Origin: Yersinia frederiksenii ATCC 33641
GTDB taxonomy: Bacteria; Pseudomonadota; Gammaproteobacteria; Enterobacterales; Enterobacteriaceae
NCBI RefSeq assembly: GCF_000754805.1
Contig: NZ_KN150731.1
Coordinates: forward strand, 1,649,459 to 1,713,458
Reading direction: 5' to 3'
Length of the DNA: 64,000 nucleotides
Below are positions 25,174 to 34,403 of the stretch, in pieces. A program made the position numbers and the translations under genes. The notes under the pieces are model-generated. The model did no database searches. It was not told the DNA's origin and saw only the letters and a program-made list of their open reading frames with translations. How positions within the stretch are numbered: position 1 is the stretch's first letter; every line of letters starts with the position of its first letter.

Positions 25174-25581
25174 GTGGATATTAGTGCGCAAATTGTGGCT
25201 GACTTTCGCGAGTATTACCCCGAATTCAGCGATACCACCTTGTGGCCTGAGCGAGAAGTGACTCAGGCATTGGAGGAAGGCGACTCGGAAACCGGCAAAC
25301 GTTGGCTGAAATATAATGCTCGTCCGGCATCAATCAAAAAGCGCGGCTTGTTTGCTTTTGCTGCTCATCGGCTGGTGATGCGCAAAAGGGCCATCAGTGG
25401 TGATGTCGGGGCTGCTTATGCTATCTCATCGAAATCAGTGGGGGATGAGTCGACCTCTTTTGCCGTTCCTGCAGTGACAGCAGACGATCTCAATATCAAC
25501 GGTGACTTGCCACTGACCACCTACGGAGTGGAGTTTCTGCGATTGCGTCGCCGGGCCGGTACCGGAGGCATGATGGTATGA
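25174..25581 (+). CDS. DUF4054 head-tail connector
   Basis: A 135-residue protein with a GTG start after TAGGGGGC. IVADFREYYPEFSDTTLWPE, RGLFAFAAHRLVMRKRA and TYGVEFLRLRR are the DUF4054 pattern, an adaptor attaching to the portal. Confidence 0.7.
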   Translation: MDISAQIVADFREYYPEFSDTTLWPEREVTQALEEGDSETGKRWLKYNARPASIKKRGLFAFAAHRLVMRKRAISGDVGAAYAISSKSVGDESTSFAVPAVTADDLNINGDLPLTTYGVEFLRLRRRAGTGGMMV

Positions 25582-26045
25582 AATTGCGAGCTGAAGTTCG
25601 GGGTGGGAATAAACTGGCGCAGAAATTGCGTCAGATTCATGACCGAGTCACGGCAAAACGTCGAGTGCTGGTGGGGCTGCCGGAAGGTGCGGGTATTTAT
25701 GAAGATGGTGTGCCTATTGTGGTTATTGGGGCGGTACAGGAATTTGGTTCCGCTGACGGGCGTATTCCCGAGCGTTCATTCCTTCGTGTACCACTTCGCC
25801 AAAATCAGGACAACATTAAAAAAGGTTTTCGTGTACTTACTGCTCAGGTCACGCGTGGTGAAATTACTGCTTTCCAAATGCTGGATCAAATTGGTGCGCG
25901 TGCGGTGGGTTATTGCCAAGAAGCGATCGAAGCCGGTATTCAGCCCAAAAATGCTGACGCCACCGTTGCAGCTAAAGGCTCGGCAACACCGCTTATCAGG
26001 CATGGTGATTTAAAAGGCGCACTGACTCATATCGTGGAGGATTAA
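25578..26045 (+). CDS. Tail completion protein, HK97-gp10-like
   Basis: A 155-residue protein. RVLVGLPEGAGIYEDGVP, GAVQEFGSADGRIPERSFLR and a C-terminal TPLIRHGDLKGALTHIV are characteristic of phage virion morphogenesis proteins that join head and tail. It overlaps the connector gene by 4 bases. Confidence 0.7.
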   Translation: MKLRAEVRGGNKLAQKLRQIHDRVTAKRRVLVGLPEGAGIYEDGVPIVVIGAVQEFGSADGRIPERSFLRVPLRQNQDNIKKGFRVLTAQVTRGEITAFQMLDQIGARAVGYCQEAIEAGIQPKNADATVAAKGSATPLIRHGDLKGALTHIVED

Positions 26046-26047
26046 TC

Positions 26048-26467
26048 ATGTTCGGTAATGGTCTGGATATGCACGGACATATTGATGCCACCTTTAATTC
26101 TCCCATTGAGGGTGGCATTCGGCTGATTCGACCGGCTGTGGGTGACTATAGCGGCCCTGGCGGTATTTGGCAGCAAGGGGAACCGCAGGTCACTGAATTG
26201 CAGAAGGTGAATGTCCAGTCAGCAAAATGGAAAGATATTCAAATGCTGATCGGCATGGGCGGCACGGCTAGCCCGCAGGACCTACGAATCGTGCACATCA
26301 ACGATGGTGTGCATTATCTCTGGCCCGATGACGAAGGGAAATTTAGCGATTTACTCGAATTCAGCGATGGATTAGCAATGCGACAATGGCGGGTGGCTTC
26401 CTGTGATAACCGGCCTTGGCGAAGTTTTTGCCGCGCCGTAGTTGAACGCTATCGAGGAGCAGGTTAA
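26048..26467 (+). CDS. Neck protein, 139 aa, unassigned family
   Basis: No domain recognised with confidence. Position between the completion and terminator-like genes and a beta-rich composition (YSGPGGIWQQGEPQVTELQK) suggest a head closure or neck component. Its stop overlaps the next start. Confidence 0.5.
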   Translation: MFGNGLDMHGHIDATFNSPIEGGIRLIRPAVGDYSGPGGIWQQGEPQVTELQKVNVQSAKWKDIQMLIGMGGTASPQDLRIVHINDGVHYLWPDDEGKFSDLLEFSDGLAMRQWRVASCDNRPWRSFCRAVVERYRGAG

Positions 26468-27027
26468 TGAAGACCATTGAAGAGATGTATCCGGTATTTC
26501 AGCAATTAATTTCTCTGGCCACCTTCATCCCCCTCGACCGTGTTGTATTAGCCGACCAAGGCCGTAATCCACCGATAAGTAATGATTTATATGCCACTTA
26601 TAGCCCTGTTCCGGTTCGGGCCTATGGGCAAACACGGCGTAAGCGCGAATTTATTCCGGCGATTGCTGAAACTGACCCGGCACTAGGTGAGGATTGGCAA
26701 GATCTACAAGAAATAGCTTGTACCTCAATGGAGTTTTTACTGTCGATTAATTTGCTGAATACCGGCGCAGCGACTGCTGCCATGCAGTTAGCTAATGCTA
26801 ATTTTATTACGCCAGTCAGCGACTATCTGTTCCGCCATAAAATCGCCTGGCGGTTCTCCAGCAACTTTCGAAATCTCACTGGCTTATTGCAAGCTGGGCT
26901 GCAGCCACGCTATCAGGCTGACATCCATATATTCATTGAGAAAACCGTATCCTACGCCCTGTTAAGGGCGGCAGGGTTTGACATTCAAATTAGAGAAAGA
27001 GACTGCTCTTATGGCTTATCCGGTTGA
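26467..27027 (+). CDS. Tail terminator-like neck protein
   Basis: A 186-residue protein. LADQGRNPPISNDLYATYSP and VRAYGQTRRKREFIPA resemble the phage neck terminator family that caps the tail tube. It overlaps the sheath gene by 17 bases. Confidence 0.6.
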   Translation: MKTIEEMYPVFQQLISLATFIPLDRVVLADQGRNPPISNDLYATYSPVPVRAYGQTRRKREFIPAIAETDPALGEDWQDLQEIACTSMEFLLSINLLNTGAATAAMQLANANFITPVSDYLFRHKIAWRFSSNFRNLTGLLQAGLQPRYQADIHIFIEKTVSYALLRAAGFDIQIRERDCSYGLSG

Positions 27028-28168
27028 TAACATTATCCCCGTCAATCTTATTCTAACGGCAGCAGGGTTGGGGTACGGTGATTTTTCCAGCGCACTGGTT
27101 TTTGCTGATCTGTCTGATTTAGTCGAGGGAAGTGAGTTTGATGCAGATTCATTCCGTGACTATGCATCATTGCCAGAACTCAGTGCCGATTTCAAAACTG
27201 ACAGCCCAATTTATTACATTGCCACCCGCTACTTTTCACAAATTCCCAAGCCGCCACAAATGACCGTTTGGATGAAAAACGATGAGCATTCACTGCTGGA
27301 AATAGTCAATAGCGCCACTGATCGAATCTGGCGCTATCACTACTTTTTCAAAATTGAAGATATGATTTCCAATGAGATTATTATTCAGTTAGCTGATTGG
27401 TCAGATGCTAATAGCCACCCGATTTGGTGGACATTCAGTGATGGCGAAATTATCGATCAAAATAAAACTGATGATGTGATATCCGTACTGAAAAGCAAAG
27501 GTAACCGTCATGTGTTTGCCGGATATAAAACTACCGAGTCAGTCACTACCGACCCCACACAAGCCTATTCGATGGTGCAGTTAGCCGCAGCATTCCATAA
27601 ATTCAGACCAACAGGTTTAAATACCGCTATTACCGGTGAGTATCAGGTGTTACCCGGTGTTATTGGCGATGATATGGCGACCAGTGCTTATAATGCCTTA
27701 AAAGCCAAGAACGCCGTGTTTTTTACCAAAATAGAATTGGCCGGTCAGATTGATAACAGCAGGGTGATTAATAGCAAATCTATGTCATCTTACGGCGAAT
27801 TTATTGATGATGTGATTAATCTGGATGTACTGAAAAACCACATTCAGGTAGATGGCTACAACTATATTGCTAACGTTGGCACTAAGCGTGCGTTGACACC
27901 ACGAGACTATGACGGGTTGCTATCGACGGTGGCTGCGACTTGTAAGCGTTTTTTCAATAATGGTGTGCTCGGTACCGGCTCTTATGTTGATCCCGATGAT
28001 GGCGTTACAAAAGTGGCTGATTTTGGCTTTGTTATCCGTTCGCGCCCAGAAGATGTGCTTTCTTTGACCTCAGACCAACGCAAAAAACGTGTTTACCCGT
28101 TAACTACTCTTTTAGTGATTTTAGGCCGTGCTGGCCATATTGCTGAAATTAATGCCACTGTGGAGTAA
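27011..28168 (+). CDS. Tail sheath protein, DUF3383 type
   Basis: A 385-residue protein starting at ATG 27011 (MAYPVDNIIPVNLIL). Features include FADLSDLVEGSEFDADSFRD, IATRYFSQIPKPPQMTVW and a C-terminal DFGFVIRSRPEDVLSLTSDQ. DUF3383 proteins are contractile sheath subunits, so this is a myovirus-type particle. Confidence 0.75.
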   Translation: MAYPVDNIIPVNLILTAAGLGYGDFSSALVFADLSDLVEGSEFDADSFRDYASLPELSADFKTDSPIYYIATRYFSQIPKPPQMTVWMKNDEHSLLEIVNSATDRIWRYHYFFKIEDMISNEIIIQLADWSDANSHPIWWTFSDGEIIDQNKTDDVISVLKSKGNRHVFAGYKTTESVTTDPTQAYSMVQLAAAFHKFRPTGLNTAITGEYQVLPGVIGDDMATSAYNALKAKNAVFFTKIELAGQIDNSRVINSKSMSSYGEFIDDVINLDVLKNHIQVDGYNYIANVGTKRALTPRDYDGLLSTVAATCKRFFNNGVLGTGSYVDPDDGVTKVADFGFVIRSRPEDVLSLTSDQRKKRVYPLTTLLVILGRAGHIAEINATVE

Positions 28169-28174
28169 TCCCTT

Positions 28175-28579
28175 ATGACCATGCACAGATATGGTGCTGA
28201 CGGCTCAAATTTAACCGTCTTTGGTATTCCTATTGATGATTTTGGCGATACGGACCCACCTATCACCATTGAAGATTTAGAGCCGCGAGCCGTTTTAAAA
28301 CGAGGTATCGGGGCAACTTCCGTTCGCCTGGACAATAAAACTCGCGCCAAGCGATTAACTATTAATTTGATACCCGGCTCAATTCAGGCTCGTCAGTTAT
28401 TGGCGGTGGAAAAATCAGGTATTGATGCCACCTTTACCTTTTCACAGACCGGTACCGACGAACGCTTTGCCGGTTTCGACGGCATCATGACTAACCGCGG
28501 CTCGGCAACGCGTGCCGGTAAAAGCGGTGTGTCAGATGAACAATTTATTTTTGAATTTGCAGACTCTGAGGAAACCTAA
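28175..28579 (+). CDS. Tail tube protein, DUF3277-like
   Basis: A 134-residue protein with FGIPIDDFGDTDPPITIEDL, RAKRLTINLIPGSIQARQLL and QFIFEFADSEE. Size and position directly after the sheath fit the tube subunit. Confidence 0.65.
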   Translation: MTMHRYGADGSNLTVFGIPIDDFGDTDPPITIEDLEPRAVLKRGIGATSVRLDNKTRAKRLTINLIPGSIQARQLLAVEKSGIDATFTFSQTGTDERFAGFDGIMTNRGSATRAGKSGVSDEQFIFEFADSEET

Positions 28580-28581
28580 TT

Positions 28582-28971
28582 ATGGGGCGTCAAATTGAAG
28601 TCGCGATTGGTGACACCATTTTTCAGGGAGCAACATCATCAGCCAGGGATCAGGTTGAAATGCTGCAAATTACCGCCCGATGTGGGTTGTTACCGGCCAT
28701 GAATCCTAATGTGGGTATTATGGGGCTGGCAGCCAGTCTCGCATCGGTGGACAGCATGAGCCTTAATCGTCTGCGGGATTTATGCTTGAAAAACGGCAAT
28801 ATTACTCGTCAGTCGGATAATGTACCGGTTGCCGAAAACCTGTTTCAGGATGAGGCACATAATTATCTGGTGCTGCTGGGGCTGGTATTGAGGGAGAACA
28901 TCGGCCCTTTTTGGCAACTCAGCTGCGGGGAGGAAAGCGAGAAAAGCAAAGCTCAGGACGTTCCCGTATAG
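28582..28971 (+). CDS. Tail assembly chaperone, short (unshifted) form
   Basis: A 129-residue protein placed between tube and tape measure, the usual site of tail chaperones. Features include MGRQIEVAIGDTIFQGATSS and NLFQDEAHNYLVLLGLVLRE. A slippery heptamer at 28905-28911 allows a fraction of ribosomes to shift into the -1 frame and make a longer form. Confidence 0.65.
   Translation: MGRQIEVAIGDTIFQGATSSARDQVEMLQITARCGLLPAMNPNVGIMGLAASLASVDSMSLNRLRDLCLKNGNITRQSDNVPVAENLFQDEAHNYLVLLGLVLRENIGPFWQLSCGEESEKSKAQDVPV
28905..28911 (+). promoter_or_regulatory. Programmed -1 frameshift heptamer CCCTTTT
   Basis: In frame the codons are GGC CCT TTT TGG, giving C-CCT-TTT, the X-XXY-YYZ form. Slipping back one base re-pairs as CCC TTT and continues in the frame that is open to 29135. 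Confidence 0.6.
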
Positions 28972-29135
28972 ATTGGTTCTTATGGCGACCTTGTACCGGT
29001 GCCGGACAACTCTGCCCGCCGCTGGCAAGGTGGTCAGATATGCTGGATGGCACTTACACCATTGATGATGTGCAGCAAATGCATGATGTGCTGGATGAGA
29101 TTGTGGCGGTGGTGGAGAAGGCAAGAAATGATTAG
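28911..29135 (+). CDS. C-terminal extension of the tail chaperone, reached by -1 frameshift
   Basis: The frame continues from the slippery site with ATQLRGGKREKQSSGRSRID and ends in a helical TIDDVQQMHDVLDEIVAVVE. It lacks a good start of its own. The fused product would be about 184 residues, like gpG-GT of lambda. The longer form usually bridges tape measure and tube protein. Confidence 0.6.
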   Translation: MATQLRGGKREKQSSGRSRIDWFLWRPCTGAGQLCPPLARWSDMLDGTYTIDDVQQMHDVLDEIVAVVEKARND

Positions 29136-29221
29136 TCAATTCTGTTGATTTTTAGCTTAGTAGTAACCAATGAATTATTGGATATATTTTGATACAATTT
29201 TTATATCTTTTAGTTTATGGA

Positions 29222-30760
29222 ATGAATCTGATGATTTTGGGACTGGTTACTGCTTGCGTCGTTTTATCGATTGCTGTTTTGATACTTTTGTATGTTAGAA
29301 GCAAGGAAAAAAAGCAATATGCAGTAAATATCGAAAGATATAGCAAAATAGTCGATATAGAAAAAGAGGCTGAGAAATTACGAAACGAACTTGATAGTGA
29401 AGAAAAACAACGTAGGAAAACGCTGGAACTAGAAGAAAAAGCCGCGAAAAAATCTATCCATGATGAAGTAGAAGAAAAACGTATTTCTATAGATAGAGAA
29501 GTCAAAAATAAACTAACTGAAATTGAAATAAAGGAAAAAGAATCGGAGCAGCAGTTATCTGAGCAAAAAAATGAGCTTCTTTTGCTAAAAGAAGAATATA
29601 GAGAAAAAAGAGCGCGGCTAATAGAGTTAACAGAGAAGCTTTCTCAAGTTACTGATGATGCCAATATGGTTGAATTTGGTATTTACAAACCTCGATTTGA
29701 TTATCATGATTCGATTGCATTCCAAGAGGCAATAAAACGAAATAAAGAGCGCCAGAAGTCACTTATACGTCAAGACGCAGCTTGTGACTCTGATACTAAT
29801 TGGGAGGTAAACGGAAGTAAGGCTGAAGGCGGAAGAATGATTAAACGCTATGTTAAATTGCTAACAAGGGCGTTTAACAGTGAGTGTGATGCCGCAATAG
29901 CTAAAGTGAAATCTGGGAATGTTGATCAGTTACATAAGAGAATTGAAACTGCTTTCGATGCACTGAATAAATTTGGGCATTCTATGAATATCCGTATAAC
30001 TCATGACTATCTTAATCTGCGATTAGAAGAGTTAGTTCTGTGTCATGAAAAAGAGCTTAAGCTACAAAATGAAAGAGATATATTGAGGGAAGAGCGAGAG
30101 CTTCAAAGAGAAGAAGAAAAAGCTCAGCGGGAATATGACAAAGCGATAAAAGAAGAACTGAAAGCTGAACGGGACTTCGAAAAAGCAATGGAGCGTGCAC
30201 GTAAAGAACTGGATAAGGCTAATCAAGAACAAAAAGAACAAATAGAAGCTAGGATTTCTGAGTTAGAGTCCCAACTTGAAGAAGCTAGGGCTTTGTCTGA
30301 ACGCGCGAAATCACAGGCACAATTAACTAGAAGTGGACACGTATATGTGATTTCAAATATTGGCGCTTTTGGCGAGGATATCTATAAAATTGGCCTAACA
30401 CGCAGATTAGAGCCAGAAGATCGAGTAAATGAACTTGGTTCGGCTTCAGTTCCATTCAAATATGACATCCATGCTCTCATTTATTCTGATGATGCTCCAA
30501 CGCTTGAGACGAGCCTTCATCAACAGTTTTCGAAGCGTCGCATTAACTTAGTCAATAATCGAAAAGAGTTCTTCCGTGTTCCTCTATCTGATATCGAAAG
30601 CAAGGTTCGTGAACTTGGTTACGATGCATCATTTGATGAGTTCGCTAGGGCTCCAGAGTACAGAGAATCTCAAGCTATTATTGCAGCTAGAGCTAACGAA
30701 AAGGTAAAACCAACAACAGTTACATCTAGAATTGAAGAAGAATTTCCAGAGATGATCTAG
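29222..30760 (+). CDS. DUF4041 / T5orf172 GIY-YIG-like membrane-anchored protein
   Basis: A 512-residue protein from ATG 29222 (an upstream TTG lacks a ribosome site). Residues 3-25 form one membrane helix (LMILGLVTACVVLSIAVLIL). A long Glu/Lys-rich coiled coil and the DUF4041 region follow, then a second coiled coil (about 280-375). The last domain, GHVYVISN...IYKIGLTRRL, is the T5orf172/MUG113 branch of the GIY-YIG fold. It is not a virion component and its codon use is A+T-richer than the flanking tail genes. Probably cargo, with a nuclease-like or defence role by inference. Confidence 0.65.
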   Translation: MNLMILGLVTACVVLSIAVLILLYVRSKEKKQYAVNIERYSKIVDIEKEAEKLRNELDSEEKQRRKTLELEEKAAKKSIHDEVEEKRISIDREVKNKLTEIEIKEKESEQQLSEQKNELLLLKEEYREKRARLIELTEKLSQVTDDANMVEFGIYKPRFDYHDSIAFQEAIKRNKERQKSLIRQDAACDSDTNWEVNGSKAEGGRMIKRYVKLLTRAFNSECDAAIAKVKSGNVDQLHKRIETAFDALNKFGHSMNIRITHDYLNLRLEELVLCHEKELKLQNERDILREERELQREEEKAQREYDKAIKEELKAERDFEKAMERARKELDKANQEQKEQIEARISELESQLEEARALSERAKSQAQLTRSGHVYVISNIGAFGEDIYKIGLTRRLEPEDRVNELGSASVPFKYDIHALIYSDDAPTLETSLHQQFSKRRINLVNNRKEFFRVPLSDIESKVRELGYDASFDEFARAPEYRESQAIIAARANEKVKPTTVTSRIEEEFPEMI

Positions 30761-30842
30761 TGCGGTTTACATAGACAATAACTAAATAGGTAAAATGGCT
30801 GGGCACACTAGCTGTTTCCAGTGAGTCATCAAATAGTCCATC

Positions 30843-30868
30843 AAACCCGCCACTGTGCGGGTTTTTTT
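30843..30868 (+). terminator. Terminator before the tape-measure gene
   Basis: AAACCCGC (30843-30850) pairs with GCGGGTTT (30857-30864), followed by TTTT. It is probably carried in with, or evolved to insulate, the DUF4041 cargo gene. Confidence 0.65.
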
Positions 30869-30890
30869 ATACCTAAAATATGAGGTTTCC

Positions 30891-32552
30891 ATGTCAGAGA
30901 CAATTGATTCTCTATTGGTTTCCCTTGGCCTGGAAACAGATGCAAAGAGCTTTCAAACAGCCAATGACGCAGTTAAAGGGATTAAAGATGGCATATTGCA
31001 ACTGGCCGCTGCAGCCGGCACCGGTGTTGGGTTAAAAGCTCTGACCGCTGATTTATCTGCCTCAGTATTAGAAATGGATCGGCTGAGTAAAATCACCAAC
31101 TTTACCGTTAAGCAGATCGACGGCCTACGTTATGCGATGCGCAGTCTTGGCCTTAGTCCGGATGCGGCTAATCAGATTGTGCAGAAAATACCTGACCTGC
31201 AACAGCGTGCCAGACAAGGGGAGTTAGGCGATAAAGCCTATTGGAATGGTGCATTTAACCCGACGGAATTTGCTAATAAAACCGGCATGGACTCGCTCAA
31301 GTATCTTATTGATGCTTACAGCAAAATGGATAATGACCAGCGGCGAAATCTACGCAGCGGAATTGGTAGTGGTGATAATGATCCCTTCACCCGTCTATTG
31401 GAGGGGGGCAGTAAAGGGCTTAATGCTTCACTGAAAAATTTTGACGAGTTATATAAACCGCTCGATCCCAAACTTATTGATTCAGCTAACGAGTTTAATA
31501 AAGAGATGGCGGATTTGGCGACTAACTTTGACAATCTGGCCCGTTCAATGGGTGGCGACTTACTGCCAATCATCAATGCGTTATTAGAAAGTATTAATCA
31601 GTTTATTAAAGAAAATCCCGAAGTCTCAAAAGCGATTCTGACTGCTGCCGGTCTGGCCGGTACTGCTGGCGCATTAAAATTTGTGGGTGGCATATTACCC
31701 GGAGGCGGAAAACCATCAGTCGGAGCTGGTGGACGTGGTTGGTTGTCTCGCTTACTGGTTAATCCGGTCACTATTGGCGCGACGGCTGCATTGACGCCCG
31801 GTAACATTTTCACTAGTGCCGAAGATGCCAAAGCAATGAGTAATCCTGAAGCGATAGGGCGCCAGAACTGGGCTAAAAATAACCCTGGAGTGCCTTACCC
31901 CAATGATACTCGTGACCTTAATAATCTGGTTGATGATCCTAACGTTCGCCAGTATCTGGATGTGTTATCTAAAGCTGAGGGAACTGCTGGTTATGCCAAT
32001 TCTGGCTATAACACAATGTTTGGCGGCGACCAGTTCTATGACAGTAGTGACCACCCACGGCAATTAAAAGAGTTCACGCAAACCGACGGCGCTAAAAATA
32101 AAACTTCGGCAGCCGGACGTTATCAGTTCACCAGCGATTCTTGGGACGATGCTGCTAAAGCGCTTAATCTGACGGACTTCTCCCCGCGTAGTCAGGATCT
32201 TGCCGCACTGTTTCTGATCCAACGCGCCGGCCAGTTAGAAAATGTTGCGAGTGGTAATTTTGCTGATGCTACTGGTGGGTTGGGCGGAGTGTGGGCTTCG
32301 TTGCCCTCATCAAATTATGCGCAACCGAAACGCTCATGGGAAGAGATTCAGGGCTACAGTGACCGCCAGATGACCCCCACACAATCAGTTACGGCGTCCA
32401 TGTCTCGTGGTGATATCAGATTGGAGCAACACAATATTATCCATGTGGGGACGGTAGGCGGTGATAGCGAATCAATTCGCAACGGGGTGTTACAGGCAAC
32501 AACTCAATTAGCCCAGCAAGCGCGCGATATGATGCATACGGAGCACTACTAA
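30891..32552 (+). CDS. Tail tape-measure protein with C-terminal muramidase domain
   Basis: A 553-residue protein from ATG 30891 (MSETIDSLLVSLGLETDAKS). The N-terminal part is helical with central hydrophobic segments (AILTAAGLAGTAGALKF). Residues about 365-490 are a lysozyme-like domain: YLDVLSKAEGTAGYANSG, NKTSAAGRYQFTSDSWDDAA and FSPRSQDLAALFLIQRAGQL, with the first Glu as probable catalyst. It sets tail length and locally opens peptidoglycan on entry. At about 1.5 angstrom per residue it implies a short tail below 90 nm. Confidence 0.75.
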   Translation: MSETIDSLLVSLGLETDAKSFQTANDAVKGIKDGILQLAAAAGTGVGLKALTADLSASVLEMDRLSKITNFTVKQIDGLRYAMRSLGLSPDAANQIVQKIPDLQQRARQGELGDKAYWNGAFNPTEFANKTGMDSLKYLIDAYSKMDNDQRRNLRSGIGSGDNDPFTRLLEGGSKGLNASLKNFDELYKPLDPKLIDSANEFNKEMADLATNFDNLARSMGGDLLPIINALLESINQFIKENPEVSKAILTAAGLAGTAGALKFVGGILPGGGKPSVGAGGRGWLSRLLVNPVTIGATAALTPGNIFTSAEDAKAMSNPEAIGRQNWAKNNPGVPYPNDTRDLNNLVDDPNVRQYLDVLSKAEGTAGYANSGYNTMFGGDQFYDSSDHPRQLKEFTQTDGAKNKTSAAGRYQFTSDSWDDAAKALNLTDFSPRSQDLAALFLIQRAGQLENVASGNFADATGGLGGVWASLPSSNYAQPKRSWEEIQGYSDRQMTPTQSVTASMSRGDIRLEQHNIIHVGTVGGDSESIRNGVLQATTQLAQQARDMMHTEHY

Positions 32553-33220
32553 TGGCTATTACCGGATTATTTACCCGTAACCGCCCTAAAATCGGCAACC
32601 TCTATTTTGATGCGCTATTAGAAGAGTCGAGTGAGTTACGCACTGATGTCAGTGAGTTCCCGTTGGAAGATGCGAATACCGCCCACGATAACGTCGTGAC
32701 ACGAGCGTTGGCCCTAACCATGATCATTGGTGTGTCTGATAACTGGTTTCGTGAACTGCTGGCCCAGCAAGATAGCAGTATTGCCGGGTTACTAGGGGCG
32801 GGGGCCAGTATTACTACCGGTATGGCAGCCAGTTTACTTTCTGGCAGAGCGGCGGCATTGGCTGGGGTTGCTGCATCGGTCGGCACCAGTATTTACTCCG
32901 GCACATTGGGCTCACAATCACGCTCAACCCGCTCACAAAATTTACTTGAGCAATTACGTGAATTACAACGCTCACATACACCGTTCGAATTAGTGGCCAG
33001 TCGGGGAGCCGCGTATAAAAATTGCCTGATCACCAACACTCGTACCCAATTGAAAAAAGAGAATGAGGGTGGGCTGGAGATTGTGGTTGAACTGTTGCAG
33101 CTCAATATTATTTACGACACGGTCACTGAAACCAATGACAATTTGCCCTATGGCGATAGTGCTGCCACTCAGGGGCAGCGCGAATATTCATTTGGTGAAG
33201 TTTTCGTCGAGGCCACGTAA
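32552..33220 (+). CDS. Baseplate/tail protein, 222 aa
   Basis: FTRNRPKIGNLYFDALLEES and RSHTPFELVASRGAAYKNCL match a conserved baseplate family following tape measures in myoviruses of this type. An Ala/Gly-rich hydrophobic central stretch (GASITTGMAASLLSGRAAAL) is present. TAATG overlap with the tape-measure gene. Confidence 0.6.
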   Translation: MAITGLFTRNRPKIGNLYFDALLEESSELRTDVSEFPLEDANTAHDNVVTRALALTMIIGVSDNWFRELLAQQDSSIAGLLGAGASITTGMAASLLSGRAAALAGVAASVGTSIYSGTLGSQSRSTRSQNLLEQLRELQRSHTPFELVASRGAAYKNCLITNTRTQLKKENEGGLEIVVELLQLNIIYDTVTETNDNLPYGDSAATQGQREYSFGEVFVEAT

Positions 33221-33510
33221 TGAAAGTTATCCCATTGAACAATGGGTACGCCGTGCAGCGTTTCCGGGTGCAATTAAACAATCACTATCTGGTATTTCGT
33301 TTGCATTGGCTCACCCGCTTTAATTATTTTTGCGTCGATATTTATGAGCAGGGTGAACCGGTAGTTTTGGGGCGTGCTTTGCATGTCGGCGTTAATTTAT
33401 TGGCTGGACTGAATACCGATATTGGCCCGCTGATATTAGCCGGGGAGACACCGACTATCGCCAATCTTGGCATTAATAATCGCCTGACATGGTACCCCGA
33501 TAATGAGTAG
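33220..33510 (+). CDS. Small baseplate (plug-like) protein, 96 aa
   Basis: MKVIPLNNGYAVQRFRVQLN, then GRALHVGVNLLAGLNTDIGP is a beta-rich small protein conserved at this position in such phages, often called a plug protein. Overlaps both neighbours by a few bases. Confidence 0.55.
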   Translation: MKVIPLNNGYAVQRFRVQLNNHYLVFRLHWLTRFNYFCVDIYEQGEPVVLGRALHVGVNLLAGLNTDIGPLILAGETPTIANLGINNRLTWYPDNE

Positions 33511-34396
33511 CTATTTTGGCCGTAATTACTTACTGACCATTACCCCGGTGAGTGGTGATGAACTTACCTATCAGCCGCCATTAGAGATCCGTTTTGCTGT
33601 CGATAATACCCCGCAGAATGTCGATGCTACTGCCAGAATCACCCTATACGGTATTTCAGCGCGCACCCGCGCATTGATCCAGCGCTATGACGACAAAGAA
33701 AAACGTTATGGCAACCTGGTATTAAAAGCCGGTTATGGCGATAACATCGGCACGATATTTAGCGGGCAGATTCACAATGTCGAAGTAGTCAAAGAGGGGG
33801 TAAATACCTGCCTGCGGTTATATTGCCGCACTATTGGGCTGGCATGGAATACCACGATATTTAAAACTTGGGGCGCGAATACTCCTGCCATTGAAATGCT
33901 CAAAGATGTCGCAGCGGCTTTTGGGCTTGATGTTGAAGTGATTGGTGACTTTTCCGACTTACCGCGTTTTGCCACTTCCTATAATTCCGGTGGCCGCTTG
34001 TGTCGCGATATTCTCGATAGCGTAAAAGATGACTGGAAATATTACTGGATGATCACGCCATCACGGGTGCTATTAACCAGAGAGGGTGCCGCCAGAAAAT
34101 GGGCTACCCACGAGATCACCGCTAAAAATGGTATGGAAAGTGTCCCGCGCTGGTATCTCAGCACCATGGAAATTGATGTCAAAATGAATTATCAGATCCA
34201 GCTGGCCGATGTGATTAATGTAACTTCAAGTTTTTGGACGATTAATTTTAGCGGCATGTATAACACCGACCTCAATAATCTGGCGAATGTTCAACAACAG
34301 ACTGGACAGTTTAATGTGTTGCGTACCTATCACGAAGGAACTCTATGGGGTGACACGTGGAAAACCACTCTGATCAGTCAATGGCGTATGCCCTGA
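33503..34396 (+). CDS. Baseplate hub protein, gp27/Mu-P-like
   Basis: A 297-residue protein. FAVDNTPQNVDATARITLYG, RYGNLVLKAGYGDNIGTIFS and CRDILDSVKDDWKYYWMITP follow the hub-domain pattern of phage proteins that connect tube and spike. Confidence 0.65.
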   Translation: MSSYFGRNYLLTITPVSGDELTYQPPLEIRFAVDNTPQNVDATARITLYGISARTRALIQRYDDKEKRYGNLVLKAGYGDNIGTIFSGQIHNVEVVKEGVNTCLRLYCRTIGLAWNTTIFKTWGANTPAIEMLKDVAAAFGLDVEVIGDFSDLPRFATSYNSGGRLCRDILDSVKDDWKYYWMITPSRVLLTREGAARKWATHEITAKNGMESVPRWYLSTMEIDVKMNYQIQLADVINVTSSFWTINFSGMYNTDLNNLANVQQQTGQFNVLRTYHEGTLWGDTWKTTLISQWRMP

Positions 34397-34403
34397 GGTC
34401 ATC

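Noticed and set aside
28911..29135. Independent gene with a TTG start
   Set aside because: No ribosome site; the slippery heptamer and position make it the -1 extension of the tail chaperone.
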